From: Pseudomonas graminis
GTDB lineage: Bacteria; Pseudomonadota; Gammaproteobacteria; Pseudomonadales; Pseudomonadaceae
DNA length: 64,000 nt
Assembly (NCBI RefSeq): GCF_002093745.1
Contig: NZ_MTSB01000012.1
Coordinates: 1 to 64,000 of the forward strand
Reading direction: 5' to 3'
Shown here piece after piece: positions 56,074 to 64,000 of the stretch (positions are counted from its first letter, which is position 1; every line of letters begins with the position of its first letter). A program made the translations under genes and the position numbers. The notes beneath the pieces are model-generated. The model was not told the origin of the DNA and did no database searches. It was given only the letters and a program-made list of their open reading frames with translations.

Positions 56074-56748
56074 ATGACCACCTTGCTGGCCCTGGACACC
56101 GCCACTGAAGCCTGCTCGGTCGCTTTGCTGCATGACGGCAAGGTACTGAGCCATTACGAGGTGATCCCGCGCCTGCATGCCCAGCGTCTGTTGCCGATGA
56201 TCAAGAGTCTGCTGGCCGAGGCGGGCATTGCAATGTCGGCGCTGGATGCCATTGCTTTCGGGCGTGGGCCGGGTGCGTTTACCGGCGTTCGAATTGCGAT
56301 TGGTGTGGTGCAAGGTCTGGCGTTCGCGCTGGAGCGTCCGGTGTTGCCTGTTTCGAACCTGGCTGTTCTGGCCCAGCGAGCCTTTCGTGAGCACGGTGTT
56401 TCTCAAGTGGCTTCGGCCATTGATGCGCGCATGGATGAGGTCTACTGGGGATGCTATCGCGAGACCGGCGGTGAGATGCGCCTGCTGGGCACCGAAGCCG
56501 TCATGGCGCCTGAGCAGGCGGCGCTGCCGATGCAGGCGGATGGACAATGGTTCGGTTCGGGCACTGGCTGGGGTTACGCCGAGCGGATTCCCGTCAGCCT
56601 GACGGCCTACGATGCAAACATGCTGCCCCATGCGCAGGACTTGTTGACCCTGGCAACCTTCGCCTGGCAGCGCGGCGAGTCCCTGCCGGCCGACGATGCC
56701 CAGCCGGTTTACCTGCGTGACAAAGTCGCCACGCCCAAGGCGCGTTGA
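56074..56748 (+). CDS. tsaB: tRNA threonylcarbamoyladenosine biosynthesis protein TsaB
   Basis: A 224-residue inactive Kae1-like protein that scaffolds TsaD and TsaE in making t6A at position 37 of ANN-reading tRNAs. The ASKHA fold begins TTLLALDTATEACSVALL; ALDAIAFGRGPGAFTGVRI near 65 is the family signature. Being essential and short it lacks the TsaD metal site, as expected. Position just after adk is conserved in Pseudomonas. Confidence 0.95.
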   Translation: MTTLLALDTATEACSVALLHDGKVLSHYEVIPRLHAQRLLPMIKSLLAEAGIAMSALDAIAFGRGPGAFTGVRIAIGVVQGLAFALERPVLPVSNLAVLAQRAFREHGVSQVASAIDARMDEVYWGCYRETGGEMRLLGTEAVMAPEQAALPMQADGQWFGSGTGWGYAERIPVSLTAYDANMLPHAQDLLTLATFAWQRGESLPADDAQPVYLRDKVATPKAR

Positions 56749-56998
56749 TCCTGTTCATTCTGCGCAGCTCGAAAACGAGCAGGTCGGTGCAGAGGGCGAG
56801 GCGATTCACAGCTCATGAAATGCCTGTTCGTGCCGAAAAGAATATCAATAGGCCAGCTACCGTTTATCGTCTGGATGCGTCGTAATCTCATATAGCGAAA
56901 ACAATTTGTAAGATGTGTGGTCTAGTTATCGTTAAGCAATTTGCGAACTACAAGGCAGTAACGTTAAATTGCCACTATCGACGCCGAGTATATAATCG
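56749..56998. other. AT-richer spacer upstream of the small hypothetical gene
   Basis: 250 bp with lower GC than its surroundings. TTGCGA (56941-56946) and TTAAAT (56964-56969) at 17-bp spacing could form a promoter. A perfect TATAAT (56991-56996) lies only 2 bp from the next start codon. No other feature seen. Confidence 0.35.
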
Positions 56999-57310
56999 AT
57001 GCGCATAGACGGAACCTCATCACGCTCCTACCCGATCAAGCGAAAGCCGCAGAAGACGCCTGCTACTGTTGAAGGTTCTTTCGAGGAAGTCGCTACAGAT
57101 GCCGAGTTGCCGCCCCCTGCGGCCCAGGCTCGTCGGGAATCGGGTGATTCACCTGTTGGCAGCACTGCCAATGTGCCTGCGCGTCCGCAAGACATCATCT
57201 TCCCGCGTTCCATGAGTTCTCGTGTGGCTCATGCGTTGGCCAGCTACCTGACCACTGCAACCTTTGTTGATTGGGACCTTGAAGTATCCGGGCTCGATCT
57301 TCACGTTTGA
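56999..57310 (+). CDS. Small conserved hypothetical protein
   Basis: A 103-residue, Pro-, Ala- and Ser-rich protein, largely disordered in the first 75 residues, with a short ordered C-terminus (RSMSSRVAHALASYLTTATFVDWDLEV). No signal or membrane segment. It overlaps the DUF72 gene by TTGA, so they are co-translated. I do not recognise a function. There is no clear ribosome site before its only ATG. Confidence 0.6.
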   Translation: MRIDGTSSRSYPIKRKPQKTPATVEGSFEEVATDAELPPPAAQARRESGDSPVGSTANVPARPQDIIFPRSMSSRVAHALASYLTTATFVDWDLEVSGLDLHV

Positions 57311-58176
57311 TTGTGTCTCGCCTCCCTTACTACCTCGGCTGCCCGTCATGGAGTGAAAACGCCTGGCGTGAGTTTCTGTACCCCGAGGATGCCCGCCCCA
57401 ATGATTTCCTGAGTCTTTACACCCAGGTGTTCAACGTCGTTGAAGGCAATACCACGTTTTATGCGCGTCCCGCCGCCACGACCGTGCAGCGCTGGGCCGA
57501 AATAATGCCTGACGATTTTCGCTTCACTGCCAAGTTTCATAGAGATATCAGCCACGGTGGCGACCTCCGTGAGCAGATCGGGGCTGCCGAGGAATTCATT
57601 CGTCTGCTCGCACCGCTGGGTGGCCGGATTGCGCCGTTCTGGCTGCAACTGCCCGCCAGTTTCACGCCGCAGCGGCTGGCCGAACTGGTCGGTTTCGTCG
57701 ATGAACTGAACGTGCCTCTGGCGGTGGAAGTGCGCAACATGGCGTTCTTCATGAAAGGCGATGAAGAGCGCATGCTCAATCGCCTGTTGCTGGACCGTGG
57801 CATCGAACGCATCTGCCTTGACTCCCGGGCCTTGTTCAGTTGCATATCGAGCGACCCTGCCGTGCTGCATGCGCAGTCCAAGAAACCTAAAGTGCCACCC
57901 CGTCCGGCTGCCTTGACCCTGTTTCCTCAGGTTCGTTTTATTGGCCGTCCAGAACTGGAAGCCAACGATCCTTTTCTGGTTCAGTGGGTGGAGAAAGTGG
58001 CGATATGGATCGAAGAGGGGCGAACGCCCTACGTGTTTCTGCACACCCCTGACAACGTGCGGGCTCCCGAGCTGGCCAGACGCTTTCATGAGCAACTGAT
58101 GGCACGCTTGCCAGGGTTGCCGTCATTGCCTGAGCTGGATCGCGGACCTCAAGTGGAGCAGTTGGGTTTGCTCTGA
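57307..58176 (+). CDS. DUF72 family TIM-barrel protein
   Basis: A 289-residue cytosolic protein of the DUF72 (YecE-like) family, a TIM-barrel of unknown function. Family signatures are YYLGCPSWSENAWREFLYP near the start, FNVVEGNTTFYARPAATTVQRW near 40, LAVEVRN near 138 and VFLHTPDN near 250. The start could be TTG at 57307 (overlapping the upstream stop) or GTG 6 bp on; neither has a strong ribosome site. Pairing with the small protein upstream suggests joint function. Confidence 0.85.
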   Translation: MIVSRLPYYLGCPSWSENAWREFLYPEDARPNDFLSLYTQVFNVVEGNTTFYARPAATTVQRWAEIMPDDFRFTAKFHRDISHGGDLREQIGAAEEFIRLLAPLGGRIAPFWLQLPASFTPQRLAELVGFVDELNVPLAVEVRNMAFFMKGDEERMLNRLLLDRGIERICLDSRALFSCISSDPAVLHAQSKKPKVPPRPAALTLFPQVRFIGRPELEANDPFLVQWVEKVAIWIEEGRTPYVFLHTPDNVRAPELARRFHEQLMARLPGLPSLPELDRGPQVEQLGLL

Positions 58177-58225
58177 GGTCGCCATGTGTGGGCTTGCAGG
58201 GCGCTAATCGGTACGAAGGCTGAAC

Positions 58226-58915
58226 ATGCGCGCATTGCTGTTTTTCATGGTGATCCTCACTGGCTGTTGCCTGGCAATCTGGCGAGGGTGGATCGAAGTG
58301 CCTGCTCGCTGGAACCCTTGGGCGCCACTGGATGTAAAGGCCGAACCCAACGTCCTGACCTCTTACAAGTTGTCGCGCTTGCAGAATGACTCTGCGCTGT
58401 GTGATCAGGTGATGCTGACCTCGGGGCTGCGGTTCAGTCGTCAGGCCGACAGCGACCCTGGCGCCAAGTGCCCGCTGGAGAACACCTTGCGCATTCAGGG
58501 CGGGGACGTGGCGCTAAGCAGCAGTTTTCTGGCAAGTTGCCCATTGGCTGTCGCTTATGCGCTGTTCGATGTTCACACCCTGCAGCCGGCCGCCCAGGCG
58601 GTTTTCGGTCAACGCGTGGTGCGGATCGATCACTTGGGTAGCTTTGCCTGCCGCAACATCTACGGCCGCGCCAACAGCAGGCTCAGTCAGCATGCGACCG
58701 CCAATGCGCTGGACATCGCGGGTTTTCGTCTGGCTGACGGTCAGCGGATCAACCTGTTGAAAGATTGGAGCAACACCGGTGACAAAGGGCGCTTTCTCAG
58801 GCAAGTGCGTGACGGCGCCTGCAAGCAGTTCAGCACGGTGCTCGGCCCGGACTACAACGCGGCGCATCGTGATCACTTTCATATGGACATGGGGCGTTGG
58901 TCGGTGTGCAGGTAG
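58226..58915 (+). CDS. Extensin-like C-terminal domain (M15-like) membrane-anchored protein
   Basis: A 229-residue protein with an N-terminal membrane anchor (about 1-20; LLFFMVILTGCCLAIW) and a periplasmic extensin_C domain (about 55-229). The domain has peptidase M15-like metal ligands: the His and Asp in SQHATANALDIAGF near 153-166 and HRDHFHMDMG near 213. Such proteins are thought to act on peptidoglycan peptides or related bonds, but activity here is unproven. The ATG is about 50 bp after the DUF72 stop. Confidence 0.82.
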   Translation: MRALLFFMVILTGCCLAIWRGWIEVPARWNPWAPLDVKAEPNVLTSYKLSRLQNDSALCDQVMLTSGLRFSRQADSDPGAKCPLENTLRIQGGDVALSSSFLASCPLAVAYALFDVHTLQPAAQAVFGQRVVRIDHLGSFACRNIYGRANSRLSQHATANALDIAGFRLADGQRINLLKDWSNTGDKGRFLRQVRDGACKQFSTVLGPDYNAAHRDHFHMDMGRWSVCR

Positions 58916-58963
58916 AGGCGGGCCGCTTGCTGCGAGTCAAGCGTTCGGGTTCAGGCTTGACAC

Positions 58964-59587
58964 TTATGCTGCCATCCGCAGGTTTTGCAGGATCAGCGGG
59001 CGCGCCCAACCGTTTTCATAGTCGAACTGGCGCTGTTGGGCGGCAATGGTGTGCGCGTCCAGTGGCAGGGCAGGTTTGTCAGCCAGGTCCCATTCAAGCT
59101 CGGCAATCGGCAAATGCAGTGGGCGCGGTTGTGGGCCGGGGCCTGGGGTGCCTTTGTCGTCGTAAGGGTTCAGAACGACCGGGCGTACCCAGTTGCTGTC
59201 GAATTCCAGGTGACGCTGCTGTTCGATCATGTCAGCGATGCTGAACGGTTCGGCAGGCGGCGGCAGCAGGTCGAGATCAAATTCAGCGATCGGCAGGAAC
59301 AGAGGCTCAGGTGGTTTGACCTCGGTGTCAGTCACCGGGCAGGCTCGTTGCTCGACAATTTTGCTCAGGGTTTTCGCCCCAGCGACCGGTTCGCCTGTTT
59401 CGACGTCGACTTCAACCGCGGTCGGGTGGACGGGAACGGCATCGCTGTCACTGACCTGTTCTGCCATCGCTCGGGCAAATGCATCCGACCACAGCTGCGT
59501 CACACCACCCAGTGTGCGGCTGTTGCGGACGCTAAAGTCGCCTGAGTGCGACAAATAGCCGATGGATGATTGAACAATCTCTGACAT
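58964..59587 (-). CDS. Uncharacterised protein with a C-terminal internal duplication
   Basis: A 207-residue soluble protein I cannot assign. Two similar blocks of about 45 residues occur near its end: [13 protein letters not shown]...[15 protein letters not shown] and [13 protein letters not shown]...[15 protein letters not shown]. They share LPIAE-x2-x-DL, a Q-Q-R pair and an N/G-W-x-R-P close, suggesting a repeated binding motif. The N-terminal half is acidic and probably flexible. The inner ATG was chosen; the outer start is TTG with no ribosome site. Divergent from rsmJ. Confidence 0.65.
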   Translation of the reverse strand: MSEIVQSSIGYLSHSGDFSVRNSRTLGGVTQLWSDAFARAMAEQVSDSDAVPVHPTAVEVDVETGEPVAGAKTLSKIVEQRACPVTDTEVKPPEPLFLPIAEFDLDLLPPPAEPFSIADMIEQQRHLEFDSNWVRPVVLNPYDDKGTPGPGPQPRPLHLPIAELEWDLADKPALPLDAHTIAAQQRQFDYENGWARPLILQNLRMAA

Positions 59588-59635
59588 AGCGATCAGTACT
59601 GGCCTTGGGTCTGGCAAAATGCCGGATACTTGGTT

Positions 59636-59654
59636 ATCGGCAGATCTTGCCGAT
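59636..59654. promoter_or_regulatory. Inverted repeat in the rsmJ divergent spacer
   Basis: atcggca-gatct-tgccgat is a perfect 7-5-7 inverted repeat midway between the repeat-protein gene and rsmJ; it may be an operator or a leader hairpin. Confidence 0.35.
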
Positions 59655-59683
59655 CATTAACAATTTTTGAGTGTGTGGACGTA

Positions 59684-60493
59684 ATGATTGAGCAGCAAAC
59701 AGGCAGCCGCATCCGGGTCGAGGCTCTGACGGTCGACGGGCAGGCTTCCGCCACCGATTGGGCGCAACGACTCGGGCTGCCGTTACAGGACGCCGAAGCG
59801 GACTTTGCCTTGCAGGTCACCGATGACGGCCTGCAATTGCAACAGTTGGGCAACGATGCGCCCGGCGCGGTAAGGGTCGATTTTGTCGAAGGCGCCGTGG
59901 CTCATCGGCGATTATTCGGCGGTGGCACCGGGCAGATGATTGCCAAGGCTGTCGGCATTCAGCCGGGCGTACGCCCCCGCGTGCTGGATGCCACCGCCGG
60001 GCTGGGCAAGGACGCATTCGTGCTGGCCAGCCTTGGCTGCGAGATGAGCCTGATCGAGCGCCAGCCGATCATTGCTGCGCTGCTGGAAGACGGCCTGACG
60101 CGCGGACGCAATGATCACGATGTCGGTTCGATCATCGCGCAGATGCGTTTGCTGACCGGCAACGCCATCGAGATCATTCGTCACTGGTCAGCCGAGCCAC
60201 CGCAGGTCATCTACCTTGACCCTATGTTCCCGCACCGCGAGAAAACCGCGCTGGTGAAAAAGGAAATGCGCCTGTTCCGGCCGCTGGTGGGCGACGACAT
60301 GGACGCGCCTGCGTTGCTGGAGGCTGCCCTTGCGCTGGCCACCCACCGCGTGGTGGTCAAACGCCCGCGCAAAGCGCCTTGCATCGATGGCCCCAAGCCG
60401 GGTTATGCACTGGATGGCAAATCCAGTCGTTACGACATCTACCCTAAGAAAGCCCTGAAGCCGAAGGCGGTGGAAAAAGAGCCGGTCGCGTAG
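59684..60493 (+). CDS. rsmJ: 16S rRNA m2G1516 methyltransferase RsmJ
   Basis: A 269-residue AdoMet-dependent methyltransferase (YhiQ) that modifies G1516 of 16S rRNA. The AdoMet site [19 protein letters not shown] near 103, the catalytic [19 protein letters not shown] near 178 and the C-terminal [12 protein letters not shown] near 250 are all family signatures. The ATG gives the family N-terminus; an upstream in-frame start is unsupported. Confidence 0.93.
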   Translation: MIEQQTGSRIRVEALTVDGQASATDWAQRLGLPLQDAEADFALQVTDDGLQLQQLGNDAPGAVRVDFVEGAVAHRRLFGGGTGQMIAKAVGIQPGVRPRVLDATAGLGKDAFVLASLGCEMSLIERQPIIAALLEDGLTRGRNDHDVGSIIAQMRLLTGNAIEIIRHWSAEPPQVIYLDPMFPHREKTALVKKEMRLFRPLVGDDMDAPALLEAALALATHRVVVKRPRKAPCIDGPKPGYALDGKSSRYDIYPKKALKPKAVEKEPVA

Positions 60494-60559
60494 ATCATTC
60501 GCCCATGCACACTTTTCGTGACTCACTCCGGCGCGGAACACTTCACGTGATGCGCGGCG

Positions 60560-61249
60560 TCACAGCGCCCCGAACACTTTCTTCGCCAGCCCGGTCGCTG
60601 CTGCCTGTGGGTTGGCGCGGATGCTTTCTTCCTGTTTGGCGATCATCTCGAACAGCCCGTTAAGCGCCTGCTCGGTCACATAACTTTCGAGATTGGCACT
60701 TTTGCTGTCCAGTGCGCCGAGGGCGGCGGCTTTGCCGGCAAAGGCATTGTATTTCTGCACCAGGCCTACCTGATCGGTGGATTTCTTGACGATGGGCAGG
60801 AACCTGGCGCGAATCTGTTCGCGGCTGGTGCTGCTCAGGTACTGGGTTGCCGAGTCCTTGCCGCCGCTGAGGATGGCTTTGGCATCGGTCACGCTCATCT
60901 TCTTCACGGCGTCTACCAGCAACGCCTGAGCCTGGGGAACGGCGGCTTCAGCGGCCTGGTTCATGCTGGTTTCGAGTTGATCGACCTGACTTCCCATACC
61001 GAGCATTTTCATCTTTTTCGCGACCTGGCCCAGCTTGCCGGGCAACTCGATGCGCACGTCCTCATTCTTGCTGAAGCCGCCGGGTACGCCCAGTTGCTTG
61101 ACTGCAACCTGCGCGCCCTGGGTCAGAGCGTCCTTGAGCCCGCCGGTAGCGTCCGATTGTGAAAGGTCACTGAGCGACAGGGCCAACACGTTGCCCGACA
61201 GCAGCAGGCCTGCACACAGACCGACAAAGGTAAACGAAAAACGAGGCAT
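60560..61249 (-). CDS. DUF4197 periplasmic protein
   Basis: A 229-residue protein with a Sec signal (MPRFSFTFVGLCAGLLLSG, cleaved near LA-LS) and an almost wholly helical mature part of the DUF4197 family (GLKDALTQGAQVAVKQLGV near 38; KDSATQYLSSTSREQIRARF near 131). Function unknown; the family is common in Proteobacteria. It converges on rsmJ with no clear hairpin between. Confidence 0.85.
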   Translation of the reverse strand: MPRFSFTFVGLCAGLLLSGNVLALSLSDLSQSDATGGLKDALTQGAQVAVKQLGVPGGFSKNEDVRIELPGKLGQVAKKMKMLGMGSQVDQLETSMNQAAEAAVPQAQALLVDAVKKMSVTDAKAILSGGKDSATQYLSSTSREQIRARFLPIVKKSTDQVGLVQKYNAFAGKAAALGALDSKSANLESYVTEQALNGLFEMIAKQEESIRANPQAAATGLAKKVFGAL

Positions 61250-61394
61250 AAGGCGTCCTTGTGGAAATGGGTTCTGACCTGCACGGGGTCGATAATGGCT
61301 CAGTACGCTGTCAAGCGTATCAGGAAGTCATGAGAAGGCATTCAAAAGCTTGGCGTGCAGAATATCGCTCAGGAAAACTGCCCGGCTGAATAGA

Positions 61395-61421
61395 CAGCGG
61401 CGCGTTGGAAACGCGCCGCTG
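61395..61421. terminator. Hairpin near the 3' end of the YbaY-like gene
   Basis: cagcggcgcgtt and aacgcgccgctg pair perfectly over 12 bp around a 3-base loop, 24 bp beyond the stop of the minus-strand YbaY-like gene and upstream of the DUF4197 gene. No strong U-run, so termination may be partial. Confidence 0.6.
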
Positions 61422-61445
61422 AAGGATGCTTTGCCTGTGGACGAG

Positions 61446-61796
61446 TCAGTCGGCGACCTGAATAACCTTTATTTTCAGACCGCTCTGGTTGTCGTCTGTC
61501 AGTTCGATCGGGTGTACGGTGTCGTTGATCCAGAGCAACCTGCCGTCCTGTTCGATGCGCGCCGACAAGGCATAACGGTGGCCCTGCACGGGATATCGGC
61601 CCTCGGGATAGCCCAGTTCGAACGGTAACGGTACCTGGTGATCAATCTGTTTTTCGCACGTGGCGATGACATCGGCCGGGGCGTCAGCCAGGCTGATGTC
61701 ACTCAGGGTGACGGTCATGTTGCAGCCGTCCGGCAGCGCGTTGCGTGACAGGTAAAATACTTCGCCCTGAATTCTGACTAGGGATTCGCTGGTCAT
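61446..61796 (-). CDS. YbaY/YscW-like beta-barrel protein lacking a signal peptide
   Basis: A 116-residue protein resembling the YbaY/YscW pilotin-like family: RIQGEVFYLSRNALPDGCNM, VTLSDISLADAPADVIA, and QIDHQVPLPFELGYP are family segments, and YALSARIEQDGRLLWINDT follows the YbaY pattern. Typical YbaY is a lipoprotein, but here the family domain starts at residue 6 with no signal or lipobox, so it is probably cytosolic or has lost its export signal. Function unknown. Confidence 0.78.
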   Translation of the reverse strand: MTSESLVRIQGEVFYLSRNALPDGCNMTVTLSDISLADAPADVIATCEKQIDHQVPLPFELGYPEGRYPVQGHRYALSARIEQDGRLLWINDTVHPIELTDDNQSGLKIKVIQVAD

Positions 61797-61907
61797 TTCA
61801 ATTTCCTTATTGAGTGAGCACCCGTCATGGGTGCAAACCCAACCCTAGCAGGCATTTGCACGCACAAAATGCCTGTCTGGAAATCCCCGTCGAGTTGCGG
61901 AAATACC

Positions 61908-64000
61908 CTACGCCGCTCCTGTTTCGCTTCTTACGTGTTGCTCTTCTTCGTTGCTGTGCAGAGCGACTTGCCGAATGGACAAGCGGATCTCGGCAGGCAA
62001 TACGCGCTTGGCCGCACCTTCCGCCAGTTCGCCCAGCATCGGGTGGTAACTCAGCTTGCCGGCACTGTCCTTGCGCAATACACCCAGGTCGAGCAAGGTC
62101 TGAATGAAGTGCCGGAACAGGCTCTTGTCGAAGAATTCAGGCGCATTCAGACCATGCAGAATCGACAGGCGCTGAGCCATGACGGTACACAGATCTTCCA
62201 GTTCTTCGGCACTGAGTGTGTTTTGCCCGCTGTTGAGCAGCAACGAGATCGACATGTAGAAACGCTGGAGCGTTTGGGCGATGGCCCGTGACAACAGGGT
62301 CAGCAACACGAACTCGCGAGAGCTGGGTTCCGGACGTACATAAACGTCTTTTCGGAAACGCAGCAGGCCTTGCTCGACAAACGCATTCAGCCATTGATCA
62401 ACCACCTCATCCAGCTCGCTCAATGGCCAGCGAATGAACAGCTCGGATTGCAGATACGGGTACAGCGCACGCGTGTAGCGCAGAATCTGTTCGCGACTCA
62501 TGCGCGACGAACTCTGGAAAAAGCTCGCCAACAGCGAGGGCAGGGCGAAGATGTGCAGAACGTTGTTGCGGTAATACGTCATCAGGACCGCATTCTGTTC
62601 GTTCAGGTACAGAATCTTGCCCAGCGCATCCTTTTGCTCGGCCAGCAGGTCCATCCCTTTGACGTGTTCGATCAGTGAGCGGCCGTTGCCTTCCGGTAGC
62701 GTGGTGTGCGGAGAGTACGGCACCGCGCGGAGCAGCGTCAGGTACAGGTCCAGCACGCGCTCCATCGCCTGATCATCCAGTGCCAGTTTCTGGGTCGACA
62801 GCAACGCGACAGCGACCAGGTTCATCGGGTTGACGGCGGCTGCCTCGTTCAGATGTTGAGCAACGCGTTCGCCCAGGTGGTGGGTGGTTTCGCTCAACCA
62901 GTCGGGGCGAAACTCCGGCGTCAGCTCCTGCGTGCGCCAGTCGGGCTGCTCGCCATCAAGGAACTCGGCCAGCTTGATAGGCTCGCCGAAATTAACCGAT
63001 ACCTGACCAAAGCGCTGCTTGAATGCGCCGATGACTTTGAAAATATCGAAAATCGATTCTTTCTTCTTCGTCGCTCCCCTCAGTTCGCCCAGGTAGGTGC
63101 GGCCCTCCAGCACTCGCTCATAACCGATGTACACCGGAATGAAGACAATCGGCATCCGCGAGTTGCGCAAAAAACTGCGCAGGGTAATGGCGAGCATGCC
63201 GGTCTTGGGTTGCAACATACGTCCGGTGCGCGAGCGGCCGCCCTCGACGAAGTATTCAACCGGGAAGCCTTTGGTGAACAAGGTGTGCAGGTATTCGTTG
63301 AACACGGCGGTGTACAGCGGGTTGCCCTTGAACGTACGACGCATGAAAAACGCACCGCCACGCCTGAGCAGGCTGCCGACCACCGGCATGTTCAGGTTGA
63401 TGCCCGCCGCGATGTGCGGAGGCGTAAGACCGTTGCGAAACAGCAGGTAGGACAGCAGCAGATAATCGATGTGGCTGCGATGGCACGGAACGTAAATCAC
63501 CTCGTGGCCCGGCGCGACCTCTTGCACGCCTTCGATGTGGCTGACCTTGATGCCGTCATAGATCTTGTTCCAGAACCAGCTAAGCACCACTTCCAGAAAA
63601 CGGATGGCGGAATAGGTGTAGTCCGACGCGATCTCGTTGCCGTAACTCAGCGCGCGCTCGCGGGCTTTCTCCAGCGTGATCTTTTCGCGCTCGGCTTCTT
63701 CGATGATCGCTTGCTTGACTAGTGGTTCGGCCAGCAGGCCTTTGACCACGTTGCGCCGGTGCGAAACGTCCGGCCCGATTACCGCGCTTTTCAGGTTGCG
63801 AAAATGTACGCGCAGCAGGCGCTGGGTCATGCGCAGGGTGAGTTCGTAACCTTTGTTCTGGTCGACCAGTTCACGCATGTGAATCGGTTCGGAAAACTGC
63901 ACGCGGGTCTTGCGGCCCAGAATCAGGATGCTGACCAGACGACGTAAACGGCCGGTCACCGCCCAACTGTCGGCGAACAGCAGTTTCCAGGCACTGGACT
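61908..64000 (-). CDS. plsB: Glycerol-3-phosphate acyltransferase PlsB (5' end beyond the window)
   Basis: The first enzyme of phospholipid synthesis, an inner-membrane acyltransferase. About 696 residues of the usual 830 are present; the open frame runs without a stop to the right edge (an [12 protein letters not shown] segment precedes the first GTG), so the true start is outside. The acyltransferase motifs are block 1 [13 protein letters not shown] (HX4D), block 2 [10 protein letters not shown], block 3 [13 protein letters not shown] and block 4 [10 protein letters not shown]. The long C-terminal helical region is typical. Confidence 0.95.
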   Translation of the reverse strand, partial: SSAWKLLFADSWAVTGRLRRLVSILILGRKTRVQFSEPIHMRELVDQNKGYELTLRMTQRLLRVHFRNLKSAVIGPDVSHRRNVVKGLLAEPLVKQAIIEEAEREKITLEKARERALSYGNEIASDYTYSAIRFLEVVLSWFWNKIYDGIKVSHIEGVQEVAPGHEVIYVPCHRSHIDYLLLSYLLFRNGLTPPHIAAGINLNMPVVGSLLRRGGAFFMRRTFKGNPLYTAVFNEYLHTLFTKGFPVEYFVEGGRSRTGRMLQPKTGMLAITLRSFLRNSRMPIVFIPVYIGYERVLEGRTYLGELRGATKKKESIFDIFKVIGAFKQRFGQVSVNFGEPIKLAEFLDGEQPDWRTQELTPEFRPDWLSETTHHLGERVAQHLNEAAAVNPMNLVAVALLSTQKLALDDQAMERVLDLYLTLLRAVPYSPHTTLPEGNGRSLIEHVKGMDLLAEQKDALGKILYLNEQNAVLMTYYRNNVLHIFALPSLLASFFQSSSRMSREQILRYTRALYPYLQSELFIRWPLSELDEVVDQWLNAFVEQGLLRFRKDVYVRPEPSSREFVLLTLLSRAIAQTLQRFYMSISLLLNSGQNTLSAEELEDLCTVMAQRLSILHGLNAPEFFDKSLFRHFIQTLLDLGVLRKDSAGKLSYHPMLGELAEGAAKRVLPAEIRLSIRQVALHSNEEEQHVRSETGAA

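Overview
This window is 64 kb of a Pseudomonas chromosome, most likely the Pseudomonas syringae group. The evidence is high GC with Pseudomonas codon use, the local gene order (ffh-rpsP-rimM-trmD-rplS, xerD-dsbC-hom-thrC, wspABCDEFR-prfB-lysS, an lptF-like pair-ppc-adk-tsaB, rsmJ, plsB), and families largely confined to the genus such as DUF3509. I saw no rRNA, tRNA, CRISPR array, prophage or insertion sequence. Most of the window is core genome, with a few lineage-specific insertions.

Region by region. 1-5.5 kb: a VUT-family transporter, purT, then on the minus strand an MHS-type MFS transporter, a CNNM/CBS/CorC membrane protein and a CcsA-like protein. 5.6-9.3 kb: ffh and the rpsP-rimM-trmD-rplS ribosome operon, closed by a strong hairpin. 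9.4-15.1 kb: xerD, an unrecognised two-domain protein, dsbC, hom and thrC. 15.2-20.8 kb: a BvgS/RocS-type hybrid kinase, a REC-EAL protein (RocR type) and a LuxR-type response regulator (RocA type), a complete phosphorelay joined to c-di-GMP breakdown. 21-29.5 kb: DUF3509 protein, periplasmic binding-like protein, yaeQ, recJ, an old-yellow-enzyme reductase, a PAS hybrid kinase and a TerB/DUF533 membrane protein. 29.5-35.5 kb: one 1987-residue minus-strand gene that looks like a giant toxin or effector, with two LRR blocks and a C-terminal NEL-type E3 ubiquitin ligase domain carrying a Cys-x-Asp motif. 35.8-44.3 kb: the complete wsp surface-sensing operon ending in the diguanylate cyclase wspR. 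44.4-50.7 kb: prfB (with its programmed +1 frameshift), lysS, a TetR regulator, a DUF1704 metallopeptidase-like protein, a lipoprotein hydrolase and a small membrane protein. 50.8-52.2 kb: an envelope lipoprotein pair behind an AlgU-like promoter. 52.4-64 kb: ppc, adk, tsaB, a DUF72 pair, an extensin/M15-like protein, a protein with an internal repeat, rsmJ, a DUF4197 protein, a YbaY-like protein and plsB, which runs off the right edge.

How it fits together: the window holds both a c-di-GMP synthesis pathway (Wsp to WspR) and a sensor-linked c-di-GMP phosphodiesterase (Roc-like), so surface sensing, adhesion and biofilm signalling are heavily represented. The item most deserving attention is the giant LRR-NEL gene between the TerB gene and wspA. 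It would act on ubiquitin pathways that exist only in eukaryotes, so it predicts delivery into a host, yet I see no Sec signal and no Hrp box in front of it.
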